Assembly: GCA_949752745.1 (NCBI GenBank)
Contig: OX457024.1
Coordinates: 105,437,190 to 105,501,189, forward strand
Length of the DNA stretch: 64,000 bases
Source: Protula sp. h YS-2021
Taxonomy: Eukaryota > Annelida > Polychaeta > Sabellida > Serpulidae
Reading direction: 5' to 3'
The position numbers were made by a program, and so were the translations under genes. A model generated the notes under the pieces. It made no database searches, was not told where the DNA came from, and saw only the letters and a list, made by a program, of their open reading frames with translations. Below, piece by piece: positions 32,801-41,860 of this stretch; the stretch's first letter is position 1, and every line of letters starts with the position of its first letter.

Positions 32801-34087
32801 TGTGCAGCTCTAGGAGGACATGCTGACTGCGTGCTGATGTTGCTTGATTATGGTGCTAACATAGAATCCCGTGAAAGTGTCAGTGCCGGTACGCCTCTTC
32901 ATGCTGCATCGTCCAAAGGGCACCCTACCGTCATACGTCTTTTGTTGGATAGAGGTGCTAATATTTGCTGCACCAATAGGCACAGCAATATGCCAATTCA
33001 TCTGGCCGCATCTTACGGTCATGTTAAGGCCGTTGACGTTTTACTTGACAAAGCATCACAAGTGAATGTTCCAGGTTATTTTAATCATACACCTTTGCAT
33101 GTGGCTGCTTTAAATGGACATTTGGACTGTGTAGCTACTTTATTAGATCGTGGTGCCGATATAGAAGCTACTGATAGTGACAGTGGGGCCACTCCTCTCC
33201 TACTTGCCTCGGGACAAGGCCATGTTGCCGTAATGCAGGTTTTATTAAAAAGAGGAGCTTATATGTACCACAGAAGCAAGCATAATAACATGCTCATTCA
33301 TAGGACTGCAAGTAACGGTCATTGGAAAGCATTGATGTTATTACTTGACTACGGAATAAGTGTTAATGTGACCGGTCAGTATGACCGTACTCCTCTCCAT
33401 TTTTCGGCATTACAAGGTCATACTAACTGTGTGGAGATATTGCTAAAACGTGGGGCAAACATAGAAGCACGTGACAGTGACACTGGAGCCACAGCTTTTT
33501 TTCTTGCCTCGGGTCAAGGGCACATCCCCGTAATGCATTTATTATTAGAAAAGGGGGCAGATATGAACATTAGAAACAAGCATGACAATATGGCAATTCA
33601 TATGGCTACAAACCATGGCCATGTGAAAGCAATTAATTTGTTACTTGACGCTGGGATGAATATTAACCTGGCTGGCCAGTGCGGTCGGACATGTCTTCAT
33701 GTTGCTGCGTCACAGAATTATGCGGACTGCGTAACAACGTTGATAAAAAGAGGTGCGGATATCGAAGCCCGTGATGGAATCACTGGAGCTACACCCCTTC
33801 TCATCGCCTCTGCTTGTGGCCACCTCAGCATCATGCACCGCCTAATAGCGAGCGGAGCAAATATAGAAGCCCGTAACGGCTATGATGGAAGTACACCTCT
33901 CCATTTTGCCGCCGCACAAGGACATGACGACTGTGTGACCATGCTTTTAGAGCATGGTGCTGATAAAGAAGCACTCGACAAGCACTCTGGTACTACACCC
34001 ATTGAGCATGCGTCTGCATTCGGACACGACTCCATTGTTCGCATTTTGCGTACACATAGAATGGAAGAGGTATCGTCAAACACATAT
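29859..34087 (+). other. Predicted exon: 5'UTR plus ankyrin coding sequence
   Basis: TTGTGTTTCGTTGCAG at 29843-29858 is a good 3' splice site, implying an upstream exon outside the recognised region. The 5'UTR from 29859 holds short upstream ATGs (30024, 30051) and an in-frame stop at 30011-30013, so translation of the long frame begins after it. The 3' edge proposed here is the donor TAT|GTAAGA at 34088. Confidence 0.55.
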
Positions 34088-34126
34088 GTAAGATTTGGTT
34101 ATTTATACGTGAATGGTAATAATTGA
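30101..34126 (+). CDS. Giant ankyrin-repeat protein (sensor half of putative ANK-cGLR)
   Basis: 1,341 codons from the ATG at 30101, which has strong context (A at -3, G at +4) and is the first in-frame ATG after a stop at 30011. After about 70 N-terminal residues the protein is nearly all ankyrin repeats, roughly 37 of 33 residues (TPLHxAAxxGHxxCVxxLL type). They are organised as a three-repeat, about 101-residue super-unit: VNVTGQYDRTPLH..., then DIEARDSDTGATPLLLAS..., then RNKxNNMxIHxAA.... The super-unit recurs about 12 times and one module (from residue ~320) is irregular. Ankyrin arrays bind protein partners or, in sensors, ligands; no signal peptide or membrane segment is seen, so it is likely cytosolic. 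A GTAAGA donor near the end and the cGLR frame 250 bp further suggest fusion (see findings). The frame's own stop at 34124-34126 and AATAAA at about 34150 allow an ankyrin-only product. Confidence 0.9.
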   Translation: MAEVRLTQAVLDGDKITLHQCLRDDSVKSYINKHVPTEYLTNHSLLHFQTFTTALCRACHVSDIATVRDLIQSGADVNVNEDQEFSPMHIACMSEKDSVQKVLFFMHFDGHYLNCRNVFYQLPIHIASLAGNVDVLILLLQQDVSVNVTGQYDRTLLHYSALCGHVGCTNLLLERGANLEAHDCDTGATPLILASSRGHITVMRILLDKGADINARNKNNNMSVHRAICNGNLEAARLLLNSGINVNATGQFERTSLHYAVICGHENCVNMLLEHGADIEARYTGIGTSPLVLASTFGHFAVLQLLLHRGADINNSIKQKTRFYDPLPLHVAALRGHVECVVTLLEFGADIEAHDSATGATPLLISSGTDNKAVIRILLEKGADVHAVDCYDNTPLHFAALCGDPDCVAILLEHGANEKARISENGATPLHIASFKGHVPVMRVLLERVSGMCAKNRYNMAPIHLAAFSGHLKAVALLLDCGVNINSVGNSTRTPLHWAALFGHADCVAMLLDRGADVEARDSVLAATPLLLASTKGNVAVMKVLLTGGADITAMVNSSRSIGCPLHMTSLFGHSEATSLLLEFGSSVNVTGRYNRTPLHCAAENGHVDCVRTLLEYGADIEAQENENGATPLLLATARGHTDVMCFLMEKGANAYTKDRDGNMSIIIAAGNGHLNAVDLLLNYGLEVNITGCNDATPLHVASSRGHADCVDMLLECGAHVDVRDSDTGATALITSSARGHIDVMHILAKRGADMNVRNKSNDLAIHAASFQGQLLAINALLDMGMSVNVKGQFDRTPLHFAAEMGHVDCVVMLLGRGAHIEARDSDTEGTPLLIASEAGHFEVIAVLLEAGADIDARNKYNNMSMHGAAEHGHLGVITTLLANGVNVNVVGQFGLTALHCAALGGHADCVLMLLDYGANIESRESVSAGTPLHAASSKGHPTVIRLLLDRGANICCTNRHSNMPIHLAASYGHVKAVDVLLDKASQVNVPGYFNHTPLHVAALNGHLDCVATLLDRGADIEATDSDSGATPLLLASGQGHVAVMQVLLKRGAYMYHRSKHNNMLIHRTASNGHWKALMLLLDYGISVNVTGQYDRTPLHFSALQGHTNCVEILLKRGANIEARDSDTGATAFFLASGQGHIPVMHLLLEKGADMNIRNKHDNMAIHMATNHGHVKAINLLLDAGMNINLAGQCGRTCLHVAASQNYADCVTTLIKRGADIEARDGITGATPLLIASACGHLSIMHRLIASGANIEARNGYDGSTPLHFAAAQGHDDCVTMLLEHGADKEALDKHSGTTPIEHASAFGHDSIVRILRTHRMEEVSSNTYVRFGYLYVNGNN

Positions 34127-34364
34127 ACACAACTTCTATCGTTTTGTTAAATAAAATAGTTTTCCCTTTTAAGTAAATCAGCGAATATTACTAAATGGTT
34201 ATCGTGTGAGAGGCCCTATTAATTTCAGGAGTTGTAAACCACATATTAGACATATTTCAAAGATTTTAACCCAAGGAACAATGCTTCCCTGTGATGAAAT
34301 ATGTAACTGCGAACCCCATGTCTGTACATCCCCATAGTCAATCAAAGCTAAGACAGTGGTGCAG
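34088..34364 (+). other. Candidate phase-0 intron joining ankyrin and cGLR frames
   Basis: Donor TAT|GTAAGA after a complete ankyrin codon (34085-34087). Two acceptors precede the cGLR frame in the same phase: TACATCCCCATAG ending at 34337 and GTGGTGCAG ending at 34364. From either, the frame runs without a stop into the cGLR. The first has the better pyrimidine tract. The 250-277-bp interval also contains the ankyrin stop and an AATAAA. This is a prediction from sequence only. Confidence 0.5.
34149..34155 (+). terminator. AATAAA poly(A) signal after the ankyrin stop
   Basis: GTTAAATAAAATAG about 25 bp past the ankyrin stop codon. If used, it ends an ankyrin-only transcript inside the candidate intron. 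Confidence 0.5.
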
Positions 34365-34373
34365 AGATTTCCT

Positions 34374-35759
34374 ATGTTTACGTTAAATTTCTATCCATGG
34401 ACTTATGATGCTGTAACAGAAACGAATTTATGTATTTTTGGGCAGGTCGATCCAAATTTCACGAGAAAATCTATCAATGGAGATGATGAATCGACTGGTG
34501 ATGTGTACATCAGGATAGCCAAGTTTGGAACACCAGTAGAGCCCAACGAAGACCACCAAAAGTGTGTTTATAATATATCCAAATTCCTTGACCAGAAACA
34601 GCACCGTGACCTGGAAGCGATAGCAGTGGCATTAGACAAACAGATAACTATAAGCACAGACTCAGAAGAATACCAAACCGTTTTTCAGGACATCGAGTAC
34701 ATTATCGGTAAAATATGTGATGACTTAGCCAAATCTAATTCCAAATTTAAAATCATTCAATTAATACGAACGGGAAGTCTGTATTCAAATCTGAAGGTTG
34801 GTTGGCCGTTGGAGGCCGATTTTCTGTTAGTGCTTAGAGACTCTGAATACAAAGACTGTGATTTTGAACAGTTCTGTGATTGCGTTTTCGAAATTGTTGA
34901 AACCAGAAATGTACTTCCCAGAAACTGGGTAATACATACTACTAAGCGCCATCGTGCTGGGGTATGCCTCGTTATGGAATACAACCCAAACAGCAAGGAA
35001 AAGAAAGGGTTTACCGTTGATCTAGTGCCTGCAACCAACATTTCACGAGATGTGAGAAGTAGTGTGCGCTTCTCTGAAAAAGCTGAAATACATCTCAGAA
35101 GCCAAGGATTATATAATGAAAGTTACTCACATTTATATAGTTTGTTATCACCTTACCGTGACCACATCTATGACACAGGAATACTTGTCAATATGATCAT
35201 GCAGCACCTAGACGAAGGAGTTAAAAGGGGATTTCGCGTAGCCAAATATCTACTTCAGTTCGGGCTGCCAAAAGTAGAATTCGCACAGTATAACGAAACG
35301 ATGGATGACGCACGAAGTTTGATGTTGTATGGTTACGGGTCTACCATCAACAGCTTCCAGCTTCGATTGGTTTTTCTGCATCTGCTATTTGAAACAAGTG
35401 GAAGCGCTCTTGCTAGTAAGCTATCTGGAGGTTTATTGGCTTTATGTCTGCTTGATGTGATGCATCAGACATATTTGAGTTTTCACGCTTATCATATGAA
35501 CACAAAAACGACTAACCAAGGACAGGCGTATTTTGTTGACCCAGTGATACATGACACAACTGTCACTCATGCATTTAGACAGTATCACGGTGATGGCTTT
35601 AGTGTTATAGCAGCTGGTATAGAAAATGTTATCCAAGTATTCAAGTCAGTTGTTTCATCCGGCGATTTAACTAGCTACCAGCTCTTAAACTATCATACTC
35701 CAACTGCAACAATGCCTAGTGCCGACGAAACAGCATTGACAAATCACACAAAAAAGTAA
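34374..35759 (+). CDS. cGAS-like receptor / Mab-21-fold nucleotidyltransferase
   Basis: 461 codons from the first ATG; the frame is open upstream to 34338. Residue numbers here count from that ATG. It has the nucleotidyltransferase signature of cGAS/Mab-21 proteins: RTGSLYSNLKVGWPLEADFL, giving GS at about 134-135 and the metal-binding pair E147 and D149, then KKGFTVDLVPA with the third acidic residue D216. The helical C-lobe follows (SFQLRLVFLHLLFE and LLALCLLDVMH). Active cGLRs make cyclic dinucleotides that signal through STING; an intact triad suggests catalysis here. The zinc-ribbon HxxxxxCC of vertebrate cGAS is not visible, as in many invertebrate cGLRs, so the ligand cannot be inferred. 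The final codons read AAAAA|GTAAGC: the TAA stop sits inside a strong donor, so another exon may follow. It directly follows the ankyrin gene. Confidence 0.82.
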   Translation: MFTLNFYPWTYDAVTETNLCIFGQVDPNFTRKSINGDDESTGDVYIRIAKFGTPVEPNEDHQKCVYNISKFLDQKQHRDLEAIAVALDKQITISTDSEEYQTVFQDIEYIIGKICDDLAKSNSKFKIIQLIRTGSLYSNLKVGWPLEADFLLVLRDSEYKDCDFEQFCDCVFEIVETRNVLPRNWVIHTTKRHRAGVCLVMEYNPNSKEKKGFTVDLVPATNISRDVRSSVRFSEKAEIHLRSQGLYNESYSHLYSLLSPYRDHIYDTGILVNMIMQHLDEGVKRGFRVAKYLLQFGLPKVEFAQYNETMDDARSLMLYGYGSTINSFQLRLVFLHLLFETSGSALASKLSGGLLALCLLDVMHQTYLSFHAYHMNTKTTNQGQAYFVDPVIHDTTVTHAFRQYHGDGFSVIAAGIENVIQVFKSVVSSGDLTSYQLLNYHTPTATMPSADETALTNHTKK

Positions 35760-37725
35760 GCAATTTTGATATCATTTCTGTTTTTATTTTGGTTTTCTTC
35801 CACGAAAAGTCGTTCCTTTATTGTTACGTTTACTTGCGCATTCCTCTCCGTCACATCGTTAAATTTTAAGAATATGACATTATAAAAATAGCGCTTCTAA
35901 CAAACAGTAAAAATTCATAAAAGACCTATGGAATAAGTCAAACCTCAAACTGAAACCACATTCATAGCAGTACAGTTGTTGTGAGATATTTGCAGTTATT
36001 TGCAATTATTGTCTTATCGTCGGTGGCCTTTTAATCCCTTTGATATTTTTAAAAGCATGTCTTAGCATACTGAGATTATCAGTTTTAGTAATGTTTGTTG
36101 AGTGTAGTTATTTTCTATTTTAACAGTGTAGCCAATCTGCGTACAATTGACGATATGATGCTTACTGATAAGGCTGTTCGCGGGATACTGGACAGCATAA
36201 AGTTTCTCGTCTATTCCCGAAGTCATCATTTCATTAACAGATTCTTGGCATTGATATAGGATAACACACATTGTTCATTACAAAACTTTCTAGCAGATTG
36301 AATGTCTACACATTACTTAAGTTATGCTACACATATTAAGCTGTAAAATGCACACTGATATATGTGCCAACAGAACACGAACATTATTTCCTCAATCGAG
36401 GAAGTTTTATTTGTGCATCAGATCACACCTCAAATATTAAAGAAAATATAACATAAAAATCACGTTATGAAAAGACAATCGAAATCTTTTCTGGTTTCTT
36501 AAGAAGATGTGAACGGACATGTGCTGTTAGGTGTGTGTATGTAAATAGCATTCAGTTTTATTGGATTTTATCTTCATGTTACCTTGTAAAATGATTTTCT
36601 TGGTCTTCAAGTAGTATTGCACATCTATACACATCAACACAACATTTTAAGTTTTCCAAAAAATTTGTGTTTACAATATTAGCGTGTCATGCATTGGAGC
36701 AATATAAATAACATCAGTTACATAAAATTAAGGTTTTAAAAAAATATCCTTCATGTTTTATAAGGAGATATTTATTGTCTCATATGTGTATGATATCATC
36801 ATTGAGTTTGCCAGTATAAAAACGAAACGTCTGTGTCTGCATCACAACACAACGGAAAATTAAAACGTTACCATGGATAAGCACTGAGGTGACCAGTAAT
36901 CAGTAACAATACAAAGTATAAATGCAATATGAAATTTCAAAAGGGTTGACATTTTTTTTTTTTCATTCTTGCTAAATCGCGAATTATAAACTAATCGTGC
37001 AAATAGGCAAGTTACCAATTAACTAATTATATATCTAAAACTGTCTAAAATTGTAATGTGCTCTTTTATTTTTGTGCAACATTGAATTGCATTCAGCGAC
37101 ATACAAGAATAGATTGTTTAAAGTTTAAGCAAAATAATTCTACATATTGTTATTTTCTTTAATACGTCCAAAAACACTCACTTTATATTACCGGTAATAT
37201 CGACGAGCTGTTTATCTTGTTTGGAAGAAGAGTAAACATTCAAAATGAGCTAGCTACTTTGGAGTAGAATCTCATTAGTTCGTAAAATTCTGTTCAGCTA
37301 GTTAAGACAAATATTGTAAGGAACAAATCTGATCTTGAAATTTTCTATCTGATTACCAACTGGAAAGACGTATATGTTTTCGTGGTGAGGATATTATACT
37401 TTACTTTATAGGCTTTATAAATGCCAAATTTAAACATTTATGTTAACATCGTTAATTCTGCTTATAAATTTTAATTTCTGCATAGCAAGAATATATTTCT
37501 GTCTCCAATGTGACATAGCAACAAGGGTATGGCACAGATACTACATTTGCTTATATAGTCCGCGTGGTTGAACGATTAATATGATGATAAACTGGGGCTA
37601 ATATATGAGCGTATATGATAAAAAATAACCGTTTTACACAGAAAATGCGAATTCATTTAAAATAAGGTAAAGAAGGATCAGCTAGTCATAACCAGTTTGG
37701 TTCCTCTCTGAAAGGGTCAAAGCTT
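35760..37725. other. No gene recognised; possible 3'UTR or intron of the cGLR locus
   Basis: Very AT-rich. Short repeats only. No domain-bearing exon was found, although the donor at 35755 predicts one somewhere downstream. Confidence 0.4.
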
Positions 37726-37738
37726 GGTATGTGGTTTA

Positions 37739-37915
37739 TATCTATCCCACAAAAACTACTTGCAGACCAATAACCGACCTGGGGCTTTGCATCGATTACA
37801 ACAGATCACTTTCAAGACCAATAATCCACCATAGGTTTTACATATATTACAACAGAGTACTTATTAGACCAATAACCCACCTGAGGCTTTCATTTCACTG
37901 TAATGCCGATGATCT
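37739..37915. repeat. ~60-bp tandem repeat, three diverged copies
   Basis: Three copies of GACCAATAACCCACCTGAGG-like sequence followed by CTTT..AT..ATTACAACAGA. Confidence 0.75.
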
Positions 37916-39965
37916 GTAACTAAACAAGCGCGTAATTCTACAAGTCTAACAGATCAAACAACACGTTACTCAAGCAGCGCGCTAATCAAACAAAGCGCCG
38001 CGTATAAACCATTTACAATGAAGCTCTCATTTTCTTTTTGCAATGTCTAAAAAAGTAAAATAATAATGCAGTATTTAGATTTTAAAAATAACAGTTTTTA
38101 AATAGTTATTTTTTTAATAGTAGAAATGGCATTATTTAAATTTTGTAAGCCACAGTTATGTTATGCGTTTAGCTTTGTAGGCCAGTACATATGACCTGCA
38201 AGCAGTAAAGGTATTTGATGGTGTAGCTGCCTATGCTATATTGCTTTAGAGTAGTCGTGTTAGATTAAACTAGGATATTTGAAAGTAATATTTGTCTCTC
38301 ATTTTTTTGTTGTTTTACTACAATGAAGACTTACAATAAAAATCGAGCAGAAAGGGAATCTGAAAAATTCCCATAGGCTATGTCAAATTCTGTTTTCAAA
38401 CGAAGAAAAGGACTATTTTCCTTGGTAGGCAGATCTTAATCATCCCACATTAGTTATGATTTCTATTGTGTATATATCTTTTATAGGAACCGGTTTGATC
38501 TTAGAAAATAAGAAAAGAGGCTAGGTTTAGGGCGTAAAATGCTGCGGTAGCTCCATTTTAATAAAATACACAAATGCTGATTTGCCATGCAATAGCGCGG
38601 CCAGTCCATTATTGGAAGTAATGATAATTTTTTTATCCCTGGTTTGAAAGCCAATTAAAAAATGGGTCAATGTATTAATTCTTAATAAAGAATTAAGAAA
38701 TATTTTTAGCCTCCTACGGCATTGTAGATTGCTGGTAACATCTTTCTGTCTCAGTAATTAGTGGTGATCTTGGTTTTTGGATAGTTATTTCATTGCACAT
38801 TGCTTTCTCTTTTGGCATGGAAAGAGTATTATTTATGTCATATATAATGACAAGCGTATCTTAACCTTTTGCTTGTGCTTGCTTCATTTTCTGATTGGTT
38901 GTATATTTCTGTTTCTGATTCCGCATTAGCAGTCAGATTTTGTGTACTTTGTACTTTTATCTATTTAGAAAAATAAACTTGATTTGATTTGTTAAAGAAT
39001 TGTATATTCCTATTGAAGAGCAAAGCACGGAATAAAACTGTATCGCTGTATCGCCGGTAAAGTTTACATATTTTAATTATTGAGCAGACGGGATGTGATA
39101 TTTTGCAGCATTCTCAAAATTGTATTTGCAGATGCAAAGCATGAGCAGTTTCCTTTTACAGTGTCACAAAATATAACAATAGGGTCGAACTTTATTAGTA
39201 TATAATCGCCTTGATTATAATAGATGACAGTTTTGACTTGCATGACACTCTTTTTGTCACAACATAGTGTTGCTTGGACGCAACGTAATTTCGACATATT
39301 ATATTATGTCACATCACGTGAGACATGTAAGACCTTAAACTGTTGATTGACAAGCTACTGTGAGAACCCTAGAGTTGTCGCCCTCTTTCTTTTATAAATA
39401 TTTTGGTTAGAATTTTTTAGAGATTTTTAGAATACGGGCCTGGCAAGGTTTCTGGACGTGACCATCGAAAAATACGGCCCCATTGGCTTGGCAGCATAAA
39501 AAATAGGCCCCAAAACTCTCCCGGCTGCCAACGACCCGAGACCCATTCCCTTTTTAGGCAATGTTTTTCGGAAAGAGCTCCGCCACTCTCTTCGTATTTT
39601 GAATATTTTCTTATGATTTCTTTATAACTGATTGGCAATGTTGTCATGTCCAGATTCTTCCGCGGGTCAATTCGGTTTCTCATTGGCTGTTTGGGGAGTC
39701 TCTCTCTGGATAGCCGGGGAATAAAATCTCCCTGGCGAGGCTGGAGAGGGCAGACGAGCATTGACCGAGCTACAGAGAGAGATAGAGAAAGCCTTACTTG
39801 ACAGCCATTGAGAAAACCGAGAATAAAGCTAGCAAGGTAGAAATCTGGGAAAGAAAATCTGTTAAGAAATAGTGGAATAAATTTAAAGATCACCGATAAA
39901 AGTTATGTCTTTTTATTGAAGTTCAGTTTTGGATTAAAGAAGCTGTTTCTGAAAGAAACAGCCCC
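37916..39965. other. No gene recognised; possible LINE/SINE tail at about 38960-38995
   Basis: Near 38968 AAATAAACTTGATTTGATTTG resembles the repeated 3' tail of CR1/L2-type LINEs or dependent SINEs, but I cannot define the element. A 158-codon minus-strand frame at 39417-39893 has no recognisable domain. Confidence 0.35.
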
Positions 39966-40086
39966 GAAGAGTCGCACTTTTTAACTTGGCAAAAAAAGTG
40001 CACCTTTTCTAACTCTTCTTTACATCATTTAACGCTGGAAGAGTCGCGCTTTTCACTAGCTGAGAAGTGCATCTTTGCCACTCTTC
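39950..40086 (+). repeat. Two tandem imperfect hairpins, 72 bp apart
   Basis: Hairpin 1 (39966-40018) pairs GAAGAGT with ACTCTTC and GCACTTTTT with AAAAAGTGC. Hairpin 2 (40038-40086) pairs the same outer arms and GCGCTTTTC with GAGAAGTGC, which needs G-U pairs only. A perfect 9-bp hairpin GCTGTTTCTGAAAGAAACAGC precedes them at 39950-39970. It may be a structured transcript or a repeat; no expression evidence. Confidence 0.5.
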
Positions 40087-40960
40087 GGATAGTAAGAGAA
40101 CGAGGGTCGTGTTGCTAATTGGGGTGGCAACACACAGTAAAACAACCCTTTATCGACCTCCCCAAGCGACATCGTCGTCGTACTGTCGGTTCTCTAATGG
40201 GCAGTATTACGAGGGTGGCGACACTACTTCAGAGTGGCTGTGGATACCATTGTCGTGCATACCATTGTGGATACCATTGTCGTGCATATGTCTGTTGTAC
40301 AAATACTTTGATCGGTTAAAGTTTTTTTCGTACTTTTCATAATGTTTTTAAAAATATCAACATACGTTGCAGTTCTTGCATTTGCTGTGTACATCACAAA
40401 GTATGAAACGGAAGATCATGTTTCTGAATATCAAGTGTTTAGTCAATATAACGTGAAAATCGTGTATTATCGCTCACTCAGAGTCAAAATAAAAATCAGA
40501 ATAAGATAAATAAAATTAAGTTAAAAGGTGTCAGCTAATACAAGGTGTCTAAACATTGTGATTATTATTAAAATACATCATATCGTTTTCAATAAATGCA
40601 ATACCAGTAACCTACGACCGTCGGCCACTTTTGGGTGGTTTTTTTTTTTGGAAGGCTAGTCCCGAGTGACACTAGTCCATCACCACTCTTCTACGAGGGA
40701 GAGGAGATAGAAATGGTTAGAGTAGATCGTAATTGGTGACAACAAAATGTTCAATTCTGACTAAACTTAATTAGCCAGATGCAAATTTGGCAAACCTTTT
40801 ATACTAAATATTCCTTATTTTGCGATACTTGGCAAATAAAAATTGTTTTCAGCCACGGAAGATGGTCTTTTCAATTTCACCAATTTGGATCTACTGTAGC
40901 CATTCGTTCTCCTCCCCCTTGTACCCAGTCTCTCCTCCGTGGAGGTGGGAGTCACCTGGG
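40087..40960. other. No gene recognised
   Basis: A duplicated ATACCATTGTCGTGCAT at 40243-40290. Nothing else can be supported. Confidence 0.4.
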
Positions 40961-40998
40961 ACTATTGGAAGGCCAGCCGAAGCTGGCCTTCCTATAGT
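40961..40998. repeat. Long perfect-stem hairpin with CGAA loop
   Basis: GGAAGGCCAGC-CGAA-GCTGGCCTTCC (40967-40992), extended by ACTAT/ATAGT after one mismatch, for 16 of 17 paired bases. Confidence 0.85.
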
Positions 40999-41189
40999 GC
41001 TACATTCCGCTTGGGGGATTTTTTTTTTTGAGACGGTCAATTTCAGTCATAAATTTTCGTTCATTCACAGTATGTTAACGTTCACTGATGAGTCAACTAA
41101 TAGTAACTACAATGGGCCAATGAAATTTTAAGATTTTTGTGATGTCATGCATCTGCTTTGAATATTAATCAGCTCCCATTGAGAAACGC

Positions 41190-41860
41190 AGTGTTGCCAC
41201 ACTATAATTTTTTTTAAAGTATATACCTTTTTTTTGAAAAATAGCCTTAAATACTTTTTTTTATACTTTTATACTTTTTTTATACTTTTTTTTGCCTTCA
41301 TACTTTATACTTTTTTTTGGAATCACGAAAAAAAACTTTTTTTTATTTCTTAATTCCTTTCAGGAAAAATGTTTCTCTCTCCGAAAATAAATACGTTTTA
41401 CTATTTTCCTTGTTTAATTTTTTTTTGCTTATAGAAGTATTTGCTGTTTGCTTATGTATTTTTATACTTTTTTGCCTTTATTCTTTTTTTATACTTTACT
41501 GTACTTTCTTTCAATTTCTGCATTCCTTTCAGGAAAATATTTCCCTCTCCGACACTAACTACGTTTTACCATTTTCCTTGTTTCCATTTTTGTTTCCTTA
41601 TAAAAGTATATACTTTTTTACTTATGTATTGGTATTGGTTATTAAAAGTAATATCAAAAGGTGACCTTTAGATCATGAGCAGATGATCACTTGTTAACAA
41701 TAATATGTTTATTTGCCAAAGAAAAAAAATCTTTTTTATTTTTTTACTTTATTTTTTATCTTTTTTGCTTATTCGCACGAAACATATTTTTTGCGTATCA
41801 AAGTATAATCTGTTGTTTATTTCTATACTGTTATTCGGTAAAATACAAGCTTGTCGGAAA
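41190..41860. repeat. T-rich low-complexity region (ACTTTTTTTATA units)
   Basis: Strings of ATACTTTTTTT with two diverged copies of a ~190-bp block containing CCTTTCAGGAAAA(A/T)(A/T)TTTC (near 41358 and 41525). Phe/Leu-rich frames are by-products. Similar ATACTTTTAAAAATACTT occurs at 43865-43935 in inverted context. Confidence 0.6.

Noticed and set aside
39417..39893. 158-codon minus-strand frame
   Set aside because: No recognisable family, no splice context, and mixed-composition sequence; left as uncertain, not called a gene.
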